Of a stretch of DNA of 64,000 bases, positions 16,387 to 26,238 are shown piece by piece. The stretch is from Gemmatimonadota bacterium (GTDB taxonomy: Bacteria; Gemmatimonadota; Gemmatimonadetes; Longimicrobiales; Gaopeijiaceae), in contig JAAXGM010000013.1 of assembly GCA_012267435.1 (NCBI GenBank), forward strand, positions 1 to 64,000. The letters run 5' to 3'. The notes beneath the pieces were generated by a model. It saw only the letters and a list, made by a program, of their open reading frames with translations. It had not been told where the DNA came from and made no database searches. The stretch's first letter is position 1; the number at the start of each line of letters is the position of its first letter. The position numbers were made by a program, and so were the translations under genes.

Positions 16387-17583
16387 TTGCCGGCGCCCCG
16401 TAGGATCCCCACATATGCGTGGACGTTTCTGGCTCTGCTGGCGGGCTTGGCGGCAGGCGGTCTCCTGCCCGGGCGGCTTGCGCCGGTGGCCGATGCGACC
16501 GCCACGCTCATCGCCTGGGTTGTCGCCATCGTCCCGCTCCTGATCCTAGCCGCCCTGAGCCCGGCCATCGCCACCCTGGTGCGGCGCGGGCTGGCCGGGC
16601 GCTTCGCCGGCGCGGTGGTTCTCTGGTACGTGTTCACGTCGACCGTGGCGGGGCTCATCGCCCTGGTCACCTCCGCGGTCATCTTCCGCATCCCGCCGAC
16701 CACGGGCGGCCGGGGCGTGTGGACCGAAGTCGCCACGATGCTCGAGAGCCTCGAGGCGGGCGGCGCCTCCCTGCCGCTCCTAGCGATCCTCGCGGACGTC
16801 CTGCTCGGGCTCCTCGGCGCCCGCCACGACCCGACGTACCGGGTGCTCAAGCGCGTCGCCGACGCCATCGAGGGCGCGGGAAGCGGGCTCGCCTACGTGA
16901 TGCTGCCGCTCATACTCGCCTTCGGCATCACCCTGGGCGTGCGCTTCGGCGCGAGGCTGGGGCTCTCCCACTACCTCACCATGACCGCCTACACGGGCGT
17001 GCTCGTGCTCGTCTGGTGGGCGTTCTACACGTTCGTGCTCGTGCGCAGGATCGGGGGCCGGCCCGTGGGACCCGTCCTGAGCGGCTACTACCTGCCCACC
17101 GCCGTGTTCGCCGCAGGCACGTGCTCGTCGCTGGCGACGCTCCCCGTCAACCTCGCCAACGCCAAGCGGGTCGGCGTCCGCGACGAGGTGGCCGACTTCG
17201 TGCTGCCGTTCGGCGCGGTCGTGAACCTCGACGCCAGCGCGCTGGCCTACCTCGCGTACGGGCCCTTCGTCGTGAACCACGTCTTCGGTCTGGAGCTCAG
17301 TTGGATGATGATGCTGGCCGCGTGGCCCGCGGTCGTGCTCTTCACGATCGCCGCCCCGGGGCTGCCCGCCGGGATGGGCACGGCGCTCTGGAGCGCCACC
17401 CTCTTCGCGAGCATCCTGGGGATCGAGGGCCCGGCGCAGGGCGAGTTCATCGCGAGCTGGATCGCCCTCTCCGGAGGCATCCCCGACATGCTGCGCACCG
17501 CGACCAACTGTACCGGGGACGGCTACGCCGCGATCATCTTCGATGGCCGGTTCGACGAGTTCTTCGGGAGGAGACGTGGCTGA
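16387..17583 (+). CDS. Dicarboxylate/amino acid:cation symporter (DAACS family)
   Basis: 398 residues from TTG 16387, with GGAAGGAG six bases upstream. About eight hydrophobic segments plus re-entrant loops are visible. Conserved family parts are VNLDASALAYLAYGPFVVNH, IAAPGLPAGMGTALW (hairpin region) and GGIPDMLRTATNCTGDGYAA, which matches the substrate/Na+ site of GltPh-like carriers. It probably imports an acidic or neutral amino acid. It lies 47 bases after the exported aminotransferase and 38 bases before an aminopeptidase, suggesting uptake of a product released outside the membrane. Confidence 0.85.
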   Translation: MPAPRRIPTYAWTFLALLAGLAAGGLLPGRLAPVADATATLIAWVVAIVPLLILAALSPAIATLVRRGLAGRFAGAVVLWYVFTSTVAGLIALVTSAVIFRIPPTTGGRGVWTEVATMLESLEAGGASLPLLAILADVLLGLLGARHDPTYRVLKRVADAIEGAGSGLAYVMLPLILAFGITLGVRFGARLGLSHYLTMTAYTGVLVLVWWAFYTFVLVRRIGGRPVGPVLSGYYLPTAVFAAGTCSSLATLPVNLANAKRVGVRDEVADFVLPFGAVVNLDASALAYLAYGPFVVNHVFGLELSWMMMLAAWPAVVLFTIAAPGLPAGMGTALWSATLFASILGIEGPAQGEFIASWIALSGGIPDMLRTATNCTGDGYAAIIFDGRFDEFFGRRRG

Positions 17584-17621
17584 GACAGGCGCGACCGCGC
17601 GGGGCACTGGAGGAGACGGGA

Positions 17622-18599
17622 ATGTCTGAGACGGGCGTGGACCTGTCCCCCGGCGCGCGGCGGCTCGTGCGCGTGAACGGACGCGTCCGGCCGGGCGAGG
17701 CGGTGCTGGTGGTGAGCGACCCGACCATGCAGCGCTACGCGGATGCCGTCGCCGGGGCCGCACGCGAGGCCGGAGCGACCGTGACGGTCAGGGTCATTCG
17801 GGTGCGGGACCAGGACGGGCAGGAGCCGCCTCCTCCGGTCGCGCGCGCCATGACCGAGGCGGCCGTGATCTTCTCGCCGGTGCGTGTCTCGATCACGCAC
17901 ACGCGCGCGATGCGGGCGGCGCTCGAGGCGGGGGCGCGGGTGTGCATGATGACCGCGTACACCGACGCGATCATGACCGGCCCCGCCCTGCTCGAGACCG
18001 ACTTCGAGGCGCAGGCCGACGTCTGCCGCCGCCTGGGCGCGGCGTTCACGGAGGGCCGGTCGGTGCGCCTCACCTCCCCGCGCGGCACCGATCTCCGCTT
18101 CGGCATCGAGGACCGCGTCGCCAACGTGCTGACCAACATCCCGGATCCCGGGCAGTTGGCCCCCGTCCCGGACATCGAGGTCAACGTGGTGCCGGTCACG
18201 GGTTCCGCCGAGGGCACGATCATCGCCGACGCGTCGGTGCCCTATCTCGGCATCGGCATCCTGGAAGAACCCATCATGTGCGCGGTGCGCGCGGGATACA
18301 TCGTGGAGATGACCGGGGGCGCGCAGGCCGACGTCCTGCGCGAGCATCTGGAGTCGTTCGGCGACCGGAACTGCTTCAACGTCGCGGAGCTGGGCGTCGG
18401 CCTGAACCCGAACGCGCGCCTCACCGGCGAGATGCTCGAGGACGAGGGCGTGATGGGCACGATCCACGTCGGCATCGGCACCAGCCACACCCTCGGAGGG
18501 GAGATCGTCGCCCCCACGCACTACGACCTGCTCATGTGGGAGCCGACCATAGCCGTCGACGGCCGCATCGTGCAGCGGGACAGGGAGGTGCTGGTGTAA
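17622..18599 (+). CDS. M29-like (leucyl) aminopeptidase family protein
   Basis: 325 residues from ATG 17622 (GGAGGAGACGGG upstream). The ORF track's 726-codon frame is this gene plus an out-of-frame read through the symporter. The C-terminal ELGVGLNPNARLTGEMLEDE and GTIHVGIGTSHTLGGEIVAP correspond to the M29 thermophilic metallopeptidase fold, also shared by NicX-type dioxygenases. An acidic pair in ILEEPIMCAVRAGYIVE and histidines H in GTSH and PTHYD could bind metal. Its place after the symporter suggests handling of the imported compound. Confidence 0.7.
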   Translation: MSETGVDLSPGARRLVRVNGRVRPGEAVLVVSDPTMQRYADAVAGAAREAGATVTVRVIRVRDQDGQEPPPPVARAMTEAAVIFSPVRVSITHTRAMRAALEAGARVCMMTAYTDAIMTGPALLETDFEAQADVCRRLGAAFTEGRSVRLTSPRGTDLRFGIEDRVANVLTNIPDPGQLAPVPDIEVNVVPVTGSAEGTIIADASVPYLGIGILEEPIMCAVRAGYIVEMTGGAQADVLREHLESFGDRNCFNVAELGVGLNPNARLTGEMLEDEGVMGTIHVGIGTSHTLGGEIVAPTHYDLLMWEPTIAVDGRIVQRDREVLV

Positions 18600-18766
18600 G
18601 GCGGTCGCAGGCGATGGGAACGCCCGGGATCGGTCTCCGCTGGAGAGGGTCGCCGACAGGTTGGAAAACCGGTTGCCCGTTAGGAGTTAGGTCGGTCGCC
18701 GGGAGCACCGTGGTCCCATCCGGCCAACGCCTCCCGGCCCGCATGAGGAACGACCCGACATTCGCC

Positions 18767-20128
18767 TCATCCTCCCAGATCCACCACTTGGATGTTGCGC
18801 CAACGCACCTTGATCCCGCCGCCATCGTGGATCTGGAGCGCGATCGAGCCCTCGGCTTCGCCGATCTTCTCGTCCTCGAAATCCACCATGCGCGTCCCGT
18901 TGAGCCAGGTCGTGACCCGGTCGCCCACCGACCGGACCCGCAGCGTGTTCCAGTCGCCCATCTCCAGCGCGGCGTCGAGCGCCGCATCGGGCCGCCCCAG
19001 CCATCCGCGCCCATAGGACTCGTAGATCCCGCCGGTGGAGAGTCCCGGCGGCGCCACCTCCGCCTGCCAGCCGCTCACGACCGTGCCCTCGACGCTGGAC
19101 CGGAAGAAGACACCGCTGTTGCCGTCCGCCTCCTGCTTGAAATCGACGGTCAGGTCGAAGTCTCCGAAGATCTGCTCCGTCGCCAGATAACCGTATTCGG
19201 CGTCAAGGCCGCTCTCACACACCAGTTCCCCGTTCTCGACATACCAGCGCTCGGTTCCGTGCACCCGCCAACCGTCGAGATCCTCGCCGTTGAAGAGCGA
19301 AACCGGCCCCAGCGGCAGGATCCTGATGTTCCGGTAGAAGACGTTGCGCCCGTGGTCCTGGAGCCCGATGGGGCCGGACGCCGCGCGCCCGTAGCGCGGA
19401 TGGGGCGCGAACTTGCTGGCGGCAACCAGCGCCTCCCACTCCCGCGAGCCCAGGTCGTACTCCACCGTCTTGACGCCGTTCAGCCAGTGCTCCACGTGGT
19501 CGTTCGCGATGCGGATGCGGCCCTCGTTCCACTCGCCGGGTCCGTGCAGGGTCTTCTGGCCCGCGGCGTGCAGGTCGTAGTTGTCGCCGGTGAGGTGGGT
19601 GCGCATGTCCATCGTGCCCATCTCGATGTACGCGGTGTCGTCGAGCACCTGGTACTCGGGCGCGTTGAACCAGATCTCGGCTCCCTCCTCCTCGATCACG
19701 CGGTAGAGGACGCCGCTGTTGGCCACCTCGGAGAGCATGAACTCGAACCTGAGGTCGAAGTCCGAGAAGGAGTCGGTGGTGACGATGTCGCCGCCCACGG
19801 GGACATCCGGATCCACGGCGGTCGCGCCGACGACCAGCATGCCGTCGATCACCGCCCATCCGGTGTCGGGGAAGGACTCGCGGTTGTAGCCGCGCCATCC
19901 CTCCGTGGTCTCGCCGTCGAAGAGGAGGCGCCAGCCGGCGGCGCGCTCGGCTTCGGTGAGGGTGTTGGGCGGTGCGGCCCGCCGCTCGCCAGGGGCGTCC
20001 ACGTCGGAGTCGGGGGCGGTCTGCCGCGGGGCGTCGGCGGCATCCGCGCACGCTGCGCACAGCGCCACCGCGAGAAGTCCGTTTACTCGCGACGCCACTC
20101 TTCCTCCGATCACCACGCCACGCCTCAT
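18767..20128 (-). CDS. Lipoprotein with two DUF1080 (3-keto-disaccharide hydrolase-like) domains
   Basis: 453 residues from ATG 20128; the upstream ATGs at 20167 and 20164 would add an odd MKIHKMRKMRKT prefix encoded by an AT-rich repeat. The lipobox is ALCAAC. Domain 1 (WRLLFDGETTEGWRGYNRES) and domain 2 (VSLFNGEDLDGWRVHGTERW) are both DUF1080, concanavalin-like jelly rolls with NSGVLYR or NSGVFFR cores and PEYQVLDD. DUF1080 proteins include 3-ketoglucoside hydrolases acting on sugars oxidised by MocA-type enzymes; a MocA-type oxidoreductase is encoded nearby on the same strand (24541-25980). The two-domain arrangement suggests duplication. Confidence 0.82.
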   Translation of the reverse strand: MRRGVVIGGRVASRVNGLLAVALCAACADAADAPRQTAPDSDVDAPGERRAAPPNTLTEAERAAGWRLLFDGETTEGWRGYNRESFPDTGWAVIDGMLVVGATAVDPDVPVGGDIVTTDSFSDFDLRFEFMLSEVANSGVLYRVIEEEGAEIWFNAPEYQVLDDTAYIEMGTMDMRTHLTGDNYDLHAAGQKTLHGPGEWNEGRIRIANDHVEHWLNGVKTVEYDLGSREWEALVAASKFAPHPRYGRAASGPIGLQDHGRNVFYRNIRILPLGPVSLFNGEDLDGWRVHGTERWYVENGELVCESGLDAEYGYLATEQIFGDFDLTVDFKQEADGNSGVFFRSSVEGTVVSGWQAEVAPPGLSTGGIYESYGRGWLGRPDAALDAALEMGDWNTLRVRSVGDRVTTWLNGTRMVDFEDEKIGEAEGSIALQIHDGGGIKVRWRNIQVVDLGG

Positions 20129-20130
20129 CG

Positions 20131-20163
20131 TTTTACGCATTTTACGCATTTTGTGTATTTTCA
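20131..20163. repeat. AT-rich short direct repeats upstream of the DUF1080 gene
   Basis: TTTTACGCA occurs twice in a row, followed by TTTTGTGTATTTT, an unusual AT-rich island in GC-rich surroundings. On the minus strand it is just before ATG 20128 and could hold the promoter or untranslated leader; if translated it would encode the repetitive MRKMRK prefix. Confidence 0.5.
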
Positions 20164-20221
20164 TCATGTGAGTCCGCCTTGGCCCACCGGAGCCGGAGTG
20201 CGCCGGGCATGCCCCGCTGTC

Positions 20222-23200
20222 CTAAGGCACCGGATCCGGCAATCCATAGCTGACCAGCACGCGCTCGCGAGGCACGGGCCCGGAACGCGCGTCCGCCGCC
20301 ACCGGCGCGCCGGCCGCTTCGGCGGCCTCGCCCCGCAGGATGGATCGGATCCGCCCGGTCGCCCGGTCCAGGACGATGGCCACCGGCGACGCGCGCGTTT
20401 CCCGCTCGAGCGCCGTGGCGCCCTCCGGTCCGGAAAGCACGATGCGCTCCAGCGAGGCGACGCGATCCTCGGCGAACGGCAGGAGGAAGAGGAAGCTGCC
20501 GCCGCCCTCCGACACCACCTCCATGTCGAAGTCCAGCGCGAACGCGCTGCCGCCGTCCCCTTCAATGCCCTCGACGCGGTACGGGCCCGGGCGCGACGGC
20601 AGCTGTGCCGGGGCGTCGAGCGCGAACGCGGGGTCAAGGTGCAGCTCACCCTCCGCGCTCACGTGGCCCCACAGCAGCAGCCGGCTGCCCCGGGGTTCGT
20701 CCCGGGCGGCCAGGGCGCGTGAGCTCGTCTCCGTCCGAAGCCGGTACTCGAGCGCCTTCCTGAAGTTGTAGTCGCTGATCCATTGCGGATGGCAGTAGGA
20801 CATCAGGTCGTGCGTCGAGGAGTCCACCAGCTCCTCGGATCGGACGTCGTAGCCGAGGACGCCGATACTGCCGTCCGGATAGGGGTAGTCCGGATCGATC
20901 TGCCATGGATTCCCGCAGGGCGAGTGCGTGAGGCTCATGCCGTGACCCAGCTCGTGCGCGAAGACCTCGGCGTCGGGGACGCCGAGGGCGACCCGGCCCT
21001 CCACCAGGGCGATCCCTCGGATGCCTTCGTCTCCGTCGCGGTTCACCACCCCATACCAGTATCCGCTGCCGCCCTCGGTCTTCCGGACCAGTTCGATGTC
21101 CTCGAGGATGACGATCCATTCGGTGCCCCTCGAGGCATCCGGAGCCGAAGCGATGGTGAGCGGCTCGCGAACGGTCAGATCGAGTTCGCCGACCGGCAGC
21201 ACCGCCCGCATGAATTCCACCGGGGGATCGTCGGCGTCCCGGACCCACTCCAGCACATCGGCGTCCTCGCTGGATCCGGTAACCAGGGGCACGATCGTGA
21301 GCTCCAGGGGCGGCATCTCGCGCACGTCGAGGGGAAGCCGCACTTCATCCAGCGTCGCTCTGGGTATGGTGCTGTCGGGGTCGATCCGCACGGTCATCTC
21401 GACTCCGGGACGCAGGGCAGCCGCCGGAATCGCCGCCCGGTACCATTGGTCCAGCCGTCCCGGAAGGTTCTCGGCAAGGCCGCGGGACGACCCGAGCGCC
21501 ATCTCGGCCGCGTGGGCCTCCCGGCCATCCACGACGAACGCGGCACGAGCACTCGGCTTGAAGTCGTTGGCCCGGTCCGCGGTGGCCAGAACCCGCACAA
21601 GCCCGGGGCGCCCGGCGATGAGCGGAACCGCGCCTCCGACGCCCTGGGTGGCCTGCGACAGGTGCGCCTCCGCAACCGACACCGAGAAGATCCCGTCGCA
21701 GGTCGGCCCGGAGCGGGCCTTCACCGACTCGAGCCAGGTCTGGAACCATGCCACCTCGGGGGCGCAGACGCCGCTCTCGCTCCAGTTGAAGTCCGAAAGC
21801 GAGCGCAGGCGGGTCAGGATGCCGGGGAGTGCTCCTCCCAGTTCGTTGTTGGACAGGTCCAGGCGCTCCAGCCCGCCGAGCAGCGCGAGATCGCGCGGGA
21901 CCGGTCCTGAAAACGCGTTGCCCGAAAGGTCGAGGACTTCGAGTTCCGTCAGGTTCCCGAGGTCCGGGGGCAGATGGCGCGTGAGCGTGTTGCCCGCCAG
22001 GTCCAGATGCTTCAGGTCCAGGAAATCGCCCACCGCGGGGGGGAGCGTGCCCGCAAGACCGTTGTCGGGAAGCTCCAGCGCAGTGAGCAGACTGTCCTCC
22101 ACGGTCACGCCGAACCACGAAGCCACGGGTGCATCCCTCAGCCAGTTCGTGTTGTCGGTCCAGCCCGCACCGCCGGTCGCCTCGAAGAACGCGGTGAAGA
22201 TTTCGCGCGGCGGGAGGGTGCAGCCGGGGCCTCCCTGGTGGTTGAGGATGCTTTCCAGCCAGGACTGGAATACACGATCGCGCGGGGCGCACAGGCCGGT
22301 GGCCTGCCAATTGAAGTCGTCCAACGGGGCCCGCATGAGTTCGCGGGGAAGCGCCCCGGTGAGACCGGCGTTCCTGAACACCGAGAGGAACTCCAGGTTC
22401 GGCAGATTCCCGAGGTGGGGCGGAAGCGCGCCGGTCAACAGGTTGTTGCCCACCGCCAGGGATTCCAGGTTCGTCAGGCGGCCGAGTCGCGGCGGGATCA
22501 GGCCGAAGAGCCGGTTGGTCCCGAGACTCAGCCTGACCAGCCCGGTCATCCGGGTGACGCTCGTCGGTATGGGCCCGGTCAGAAAGTAGTTGCTGGCCAG
22601 ATCGAGGAATTCGAGGTCGGCCAGCTCATCCAGCCACGCGGGGATTCCTCCTTCGAACTGGTTGCCGGACAGATCCAGGTGGCGCAGCTGGCGGAGCTGT
22701 CGGAGTACCGAAGGAATCGGGCCGTCGAGCGAGTTGCAGGTCAGCGACAGGTATTCGAGCTGCGAGAGCCTGGCGAATGCCGACGGGACCGTGCCCGTGA
22801 ACTTATGCCCCCTGAGATCCAGCTCCTTGAGGTTGATCAGGTTCCCGAGTTGCGGCGGGAGCCGTCCCGAGAGCACATACCGCGGGCGCGGGGGCGTGAG
22901 CGTGAGATCGTAGCTCACCGCGAGGTTCAGGCTCTCGAGTCGGATCAGGTTGCCCAGCTCGGGCGGGAGCGTGCCCGTGAGCCGGTTTCGCGAGAGTGAC
23001 AGCGTCTTCAGATTCGCGAGCTTTCCCAGTTCGGGCGGGATTGTCCCGGACAGCTCGTGCAGATCGAGGGAGAGCGTCTCGAGGTTGGCCAGCTCGCCGA
23101 GTTCGGGCGGAATGGGCCCCGCCAACCGGTTGCCACCGTTCCGCAGGCCGGAGCTGAGCGGCGCGCCCACCGGGACGTCGGTCGCGAGGTCGGCTCCGTG

Positions 23201-24541
23201 TACCCGGCCCGCGCCGGAGTGCCTCACCCACGAGAGCCAATGGAGGCTTTCGCCTTCGCCCGCGGAGCCGGACCAGCCGATGTCTCTTCCGTTCCGCGCA
23301 CTTGACTCGGGAGGACTGGACGGCCGGTAGCACCAGGTCCGGGGGCTCGACGCGGCGTCGAGCCGGAGCTCCCTGAGCGCATCGAGCCGGCCGAGTTCGG
23401 GCGGGATACGCCCTTCCAGATTGTTGGCGACCAGGTTGAGCCCGACGACCCGTCCCTCAACGTCGGTATCGACCCCGTGCCACTCCTCCAGCGGCGCGTC
23501 GCCGAGCCAGTTGCGGTTGTTCCTCCAGAAGCGGCCTTCCGTCGCATCGTACACGGCTTCCAGGATCGCGCGGTCCTTGGCGGCGCCCGCGAGCAGACTC
23601 ACCGTCACCGCCGCGCTCCCCGAGACCGCTGCGGTCGTGGCCGTCACCACTCCGGTCCCTTCGCGTACCGCGGTCACCAGGCCCGAGGCGCTCACGCGCG
23701 CCGCCCCGCGGTCGTTCGACCACTCGAATTCGGTGTCGGACACCTCCACCCCGTTCGCGTCCAGCGCTCTGGCGTCGAGCTGGGCCGTGGTGCCGATGGA
23801 GAAGAGCGTCACCCAGCCGGGCAACACCCGAACTTCCGCCACGGCCTGTTCCACGTTCACCGTCGCGCCGCCCGACACCGTCCCGGTCGTGGCCGTCACC
23901 ACCGCGCTCCCGTTCCTCACCGCCGTCACCAAGCCGTCCTTGTCCACCGCAGCCACCGAGTCGTCGCTCGACCACTCGAACACGTACGTCCCCGGCACCG
24001 CGCGACCTTGCGAGTCGAGCGCCTCGGCCCTCAGCCGCACCGTGTCCGCGATCGCCACCAGCGTCGCCGAGTCGGGCGACACCCGCACCTGCGACACCGT
24101 CTGCTCGACGGTCACGGTCGCGACCCCCGTCGCCGCGCCGCTCGCGGCCGTCACCACCGCGCTCCCGTTCCCCACCGCCGTCACCAGGCCAAAACCGTCC
24201 ACCCGCACCACCGACGCGTCGGTGGACGTGTACCCGATCGGGACCCCGGTCATCGCCTCACCGTTCTGATTGCGCACCGTGGCGGCGAGTCGAATCGTGT
24301 CGCCCAGCGCGGCGAGCGTCACCGACGAGGGTTCCAGGGCGACGGTCGTGGCGACCAGCCCGGGCGAGGGAGGGGGAGCCAGTACCGCGGGCGCTTCGTC
24401 TCCGCAGTTGACGACCAGGCACAGGACGGCTGCCAAGGAGAGGATACTCGAGCGGCGGCGGTTCGCGGCCAGGGCCGTCCCCTTCACCGATTCGAGCCTG
24501 GACCGACGGCCCGCGGCGCGGGTCGCCGGAGCGACGCCCAT
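20222..24541 (-). CDS. Giant surface lipoprotein: three Big2 domains, leucine-rich repeats and a zinc metallopeptidase
   Basis: 1,439 residues from ATG 24541, whose first base is the last of the upstream stop (TGATG). An N-terminal hydrophobic stretch ends VVNCGDE, a probable but atypical lipobox. Residues about 45-315 are three Big2 Ig-like units (GLVTAVGNGSAVV, GLVTAVRNGSAVV, GLVTAVREGTGVV). About 330-920 are plant-type LRRs (GPIPPELGELANLETLSL). Near 1196 is the zinc site HELGHGMSLTH (H1196, E1197, H1200, H1206) with THDLMSYCHPQWISDYNF after it, as in M66/StcE-like peptidases. It is probably an outer-membrane, surface-exposed protease. Its start overlaps the MocA gene, so the two are co-translated. 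Confidence 0.82.
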   Translation of the reverse strand: MGVAPATRAAGRRSRLESVKGTALAANRRRSSILSLAAVLCLVVNCGDEAPAVLAPPPSPGLVATTVALEPSSVTLAALGDTIRLAATVRNQNGEAMTGVPIGYTSTDASVVRVDGFGLVTAVGNGSAVVTAASGAATGVATVTVEQTVSQVRVSPDSATLVAIADTVRLRAEALDSQGRAVPGTYVFEWSSDDSVAAVDKDGLVTAVRNGSAVVTATTGTVSGGATVNVEQAVAEVRVLPGWVTLFSIGTTAQLDARALDANGVEVSDTEFEWSNDRGAARVSASGLVTAVREGTGVVTATTAAVSGSAAVTVSLLAGAAKDRAILEAVYDATEGRFWRNNRNWLGDAPLEEWHGVDTDVEGRVVGLNLVANNLEGRIPPELGRLDALRELRLDAASSPRTWCYRPSSPPESSARNGRDIGWSGSAGEGESLHWLSWVRHSGAGRVHGADLATDVPVGAPLSSGLRNGGNRLAGPIPPELGELANLETLSLDLHELSGTIPPELGKLANLKTLSLSRNRLTGTLPPELGNLIRLESLNLAVSYDLTLTPPRPRYVLSGRLPPQLGNLINLKELDLRGHKFTGTVPSAFARLSQLEYLSLTCNSLDGPIPSVLRQLRQLRHLDLSGNQFEGGIPAWLDELADLEFLDLASNYFLTGPIPTSVTRMTGLVRLSLGTNRLFGLIPPRLGRLTNLESLAVGNNLLTGALPPHLGNLPNLEFLSVFRNAGLTGALPRELMRAPLDDFNWQATGLCAPRDRVFQSWLESILNHQGGPGCTLPPREIFTAFFEATGGAGWTDNTNWLRDAPVASWFGVTVEDSLLTALELPDNGLAGTLPPAVGDFLDLKHLDLAGNTLTRHLPPDLGNLTELEVLDLSGNAFSGPVPRDLALLGGLERLDLSNNELGGALPGILTRLRSLSDFNWSESGVCAPEVAWFQTWLESVKARSGPTCDGIFSVSVAEAHLSQATQGVGGAVPLIAGRPGLVRVLATADRANDFKPSARAAFVVDGREAHAAEMALGSSRGLAENLPGRLDQWYRAAIPAAALRPGVEMTVRIDPDSTIPRATLDEVRLPLDVREMPPLELTIVPLVTGSSEDADVLEWVRDADDPPVEFMRAVLPVGELDLTVREPLTIASAPDASRGTEWIVILEDIELVRKTEGGSGYWYGVVNRDGDEGIRGIALVEGRVALGVPDAEVFAHELGHGMSLTHSPCGNPWQIDPDYPYPDGSIGVLGYDVRSEELVDSSTHDLMSYCHPQWISDYNFRKALEYRLRTETSSRALAARDEPRGSRLLLWGHVSAEGELHLDPAFALDAPAQLPSRPGPYRVEGIEGDGGSAFALDFDMEVVSEGGGSFLFLLPFAEDRVASLERIVLSGPEGATALERETRASPVAIVLDRATGRIRSILRGEAAEAAGAPVAADARSGPVPRERVLVSYGLPDPVP

Positions 24542-25980
24542 CAGATGAGCCTCATCGCGTCGGGATCCCAGCGCACGATCCGGTCCTCGAAATAGCTGAG
24601 GTTGCAGGCCAGCGCCGGAGCCGCGGCGCGCAGGCCGAAGACCGCATCCTCGATGACCGGCGGGCCCCCGCGGATCGCCTGGAAGAAGTTGAAGAAGTGA
24701 TCGACGTGCGCGCCCCGGTAGCCGCGCTCGACCTCGTAGCGGGCCTCCGCGGGCGGAAGCATGCGCGCGCGCGCGGGGAGACCGCCCTCGTCGGCGGCCG
24801 CTTCGGCCATCTTCTCCTGCGAGAAGGCGTCCATGGGGTCGACCGCGACGTTCTTGCGCAGCACCACCTCGGTCCAGGTCACGTCCATGGCGCCCTCGCT
24901 TCCCACCAGCCGCAGGAAGGTGCTGCCCGAGGTGCCATCCACGAAGTTGACGCGCAGCGAGAGATTGAACCCCGGATGCGCGTCCGTCTCGGGATAGTCG
25001 AAGACGCCGAGGAGGACGTCCGGCACCTCCCGCCCGTCCTTCCAGTGGCGCAGGCCGCCCGCGGCCTGGATGCGCGTGGGTCCGCGCGAACCGACCACGA
25101 AATGAAGGCTCGAGAAGAGATGGACGAAGAGGTCGCCGGCCACACCCGTGCCATAGTCGCGATAGTTGCGCCAGCGGAAGACCCGCAGGGGGTCGTATGG
25201 ACGTTCGGGGGCCGGACCCAGGAAGCGCTCCCAGTCGACGCTCTCCTCCGAGGCTTCGGGCGGGATCGGGTACTGCCATGCCCCGATGGGATCGTTTCGC
25301 GCCCAGAAGCCCTCCGCGTAGTTGAGCTGCCCGATGGCGCCCTGCTCGTACAGCTCCTTCGCCTTCTCGTTGCCGAGCGAACTCATCCCCTGGCTGCCCA
25401 CCTGGAATACGCGTCCCGATTCCTCCTGGGCACGGATCAGATCGTGGCCTTCGGCAATGTCGTGCACCATCGGCTTCTCGCAGTAGACCGCCTTCCCCGC
25501 CCTGAGCGCGTCAATCGAGATCGGCTGATGCCAGTGATCCGGCGTGCCCACGATGACCGCGTCGATGTCGTCGCGGGCGAGGATTTCCCGGTAGTCGCGG
25601 GTGGTGGGGATGTCGCCGTGGCGCTCGCGGGCGGCGTCGAGGCGGCCGTCGAAGATGTCGCACGCGGCCACGAGTTCGACGCCGGGGATGCGCAGCGCGG
25701 TGTCCGCGTCGGCCATGCCCATCCCACCCGCGCCGATGACGGCCAGGCCGACGCGGTCGGATGGTGCGACCCGGCCGGAGCGGGCATCGCCCGCGGACGT
25801 GGGCCCGTACCGCCGGGACATCGGGTGAACGGTGCGCGCTTCCTCCGCTGCCAGCAGGGTCGGCAGGCCCGCGGCCACCACCGATCCGGCCGCGACCGAC
25901 TTCACGAAGTTCCGGCGGCTGCGGTCGGAGGATTCGGGTCTCGATTGGGGCCCGGGCCTCGATTTTCCTGTTTCGATCAT
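24541..25980 (-). CDS. Tat-exported Gfo/Idh/MocA family oxidoreductase
   Basis: 479 residues from ATG 25980. The twin-arginine signal is DRSRRNFVKSVAAGSVVAAG. The Rossmann part begins VGLAVIGAGGMGMADADTAL; the family markers VGTPDHWHQPISIDALRAGK and YCEKPMVHDIAEG (the EKP motif) are intact. It probably oxidises or reduces a sugar or glycoside with NAD(P) carried through Tat export. DUF1080 proteins often act after such enzymes in 3-keto sugar metabolism, and one is encoded downstream (18767-20128). The start of the Big2-LRR-protease overlaps its stop. Confidence 0.85.
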   Translation of the reverse strand: MIETGKSRPGPQSRPESSDRSRRNFVKSVAAGSVVAAGLPTLLAAEEARTVHPMSRRYGPTSAGDARSGRVAPSDRVGLAVIGAGGMGMADADTALRIPGVELVAACDIFDGRLDAARERHGDIPTTRDYREILARDDIDAVIVGTPDHWHQPISIDALRAGKAVYCEKPMVHDIAEGHDLIRAQEESGRVFQVGSQGMSSLGNEKAKELYEQGAIGQLNYAEGFWARNDPIGAWQYPIPPEASEESVDWERFLGPAPERPYDPLRVFRWRNYRDYGTGVAGDLFVHLFSSLHFVVGSRGPTRIQAAGGLRHWKDGREVPDVLLGVFDYPETDAHPGFNLSLRVNFVDGTSGSTFLRLVGSEGAMDVTWTEVVLRKNVAVDPMDAFSQEKMAEAAADEGGLPARARMLPPAEARYEVERGYRGAHVDHFFNFFQAIRGGPPVIEDAVFGLRAAAPALACNLSYFEDRIVRWDPDAMRLI

Positions 25981-26238
25981 GGTGAGAACGCGTGTGGAAG
26001 TCCGTGTGATACCGCTGCTCGCCAACGCTGGCGTCCGACAACCTAATTGCACGCCGATCCGGTCAGCAAAGGTTGGGGCCGTCGTTGGCGTTGCCGGGCC
26101 AATGCGATGCGGGAGCCGCCTCCCTCCGCGCACATGACAGAGCCGGCATCCCGGCCGACTCTGAACATTCCCGCTCGACAATAGTACCTGCCAACGGCTA
26201 TCGAAATCACCTAAAGCCCCTTCAACAGGAGCCGATAC

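Noticed and set aside
17942-20722. 926-codon plus-strand ORF
   Set aside because: It runs out of frame through the M29 gene and antisense to the DUF1080 and protease genes; rich in R, H and P.
24542-25279. N-terminal extension of the Big2-LRR protease
   Set aside because: It lies antisense-free but out of frame within the MocA gene; the lipoprotein signal starts after ATG 24541.
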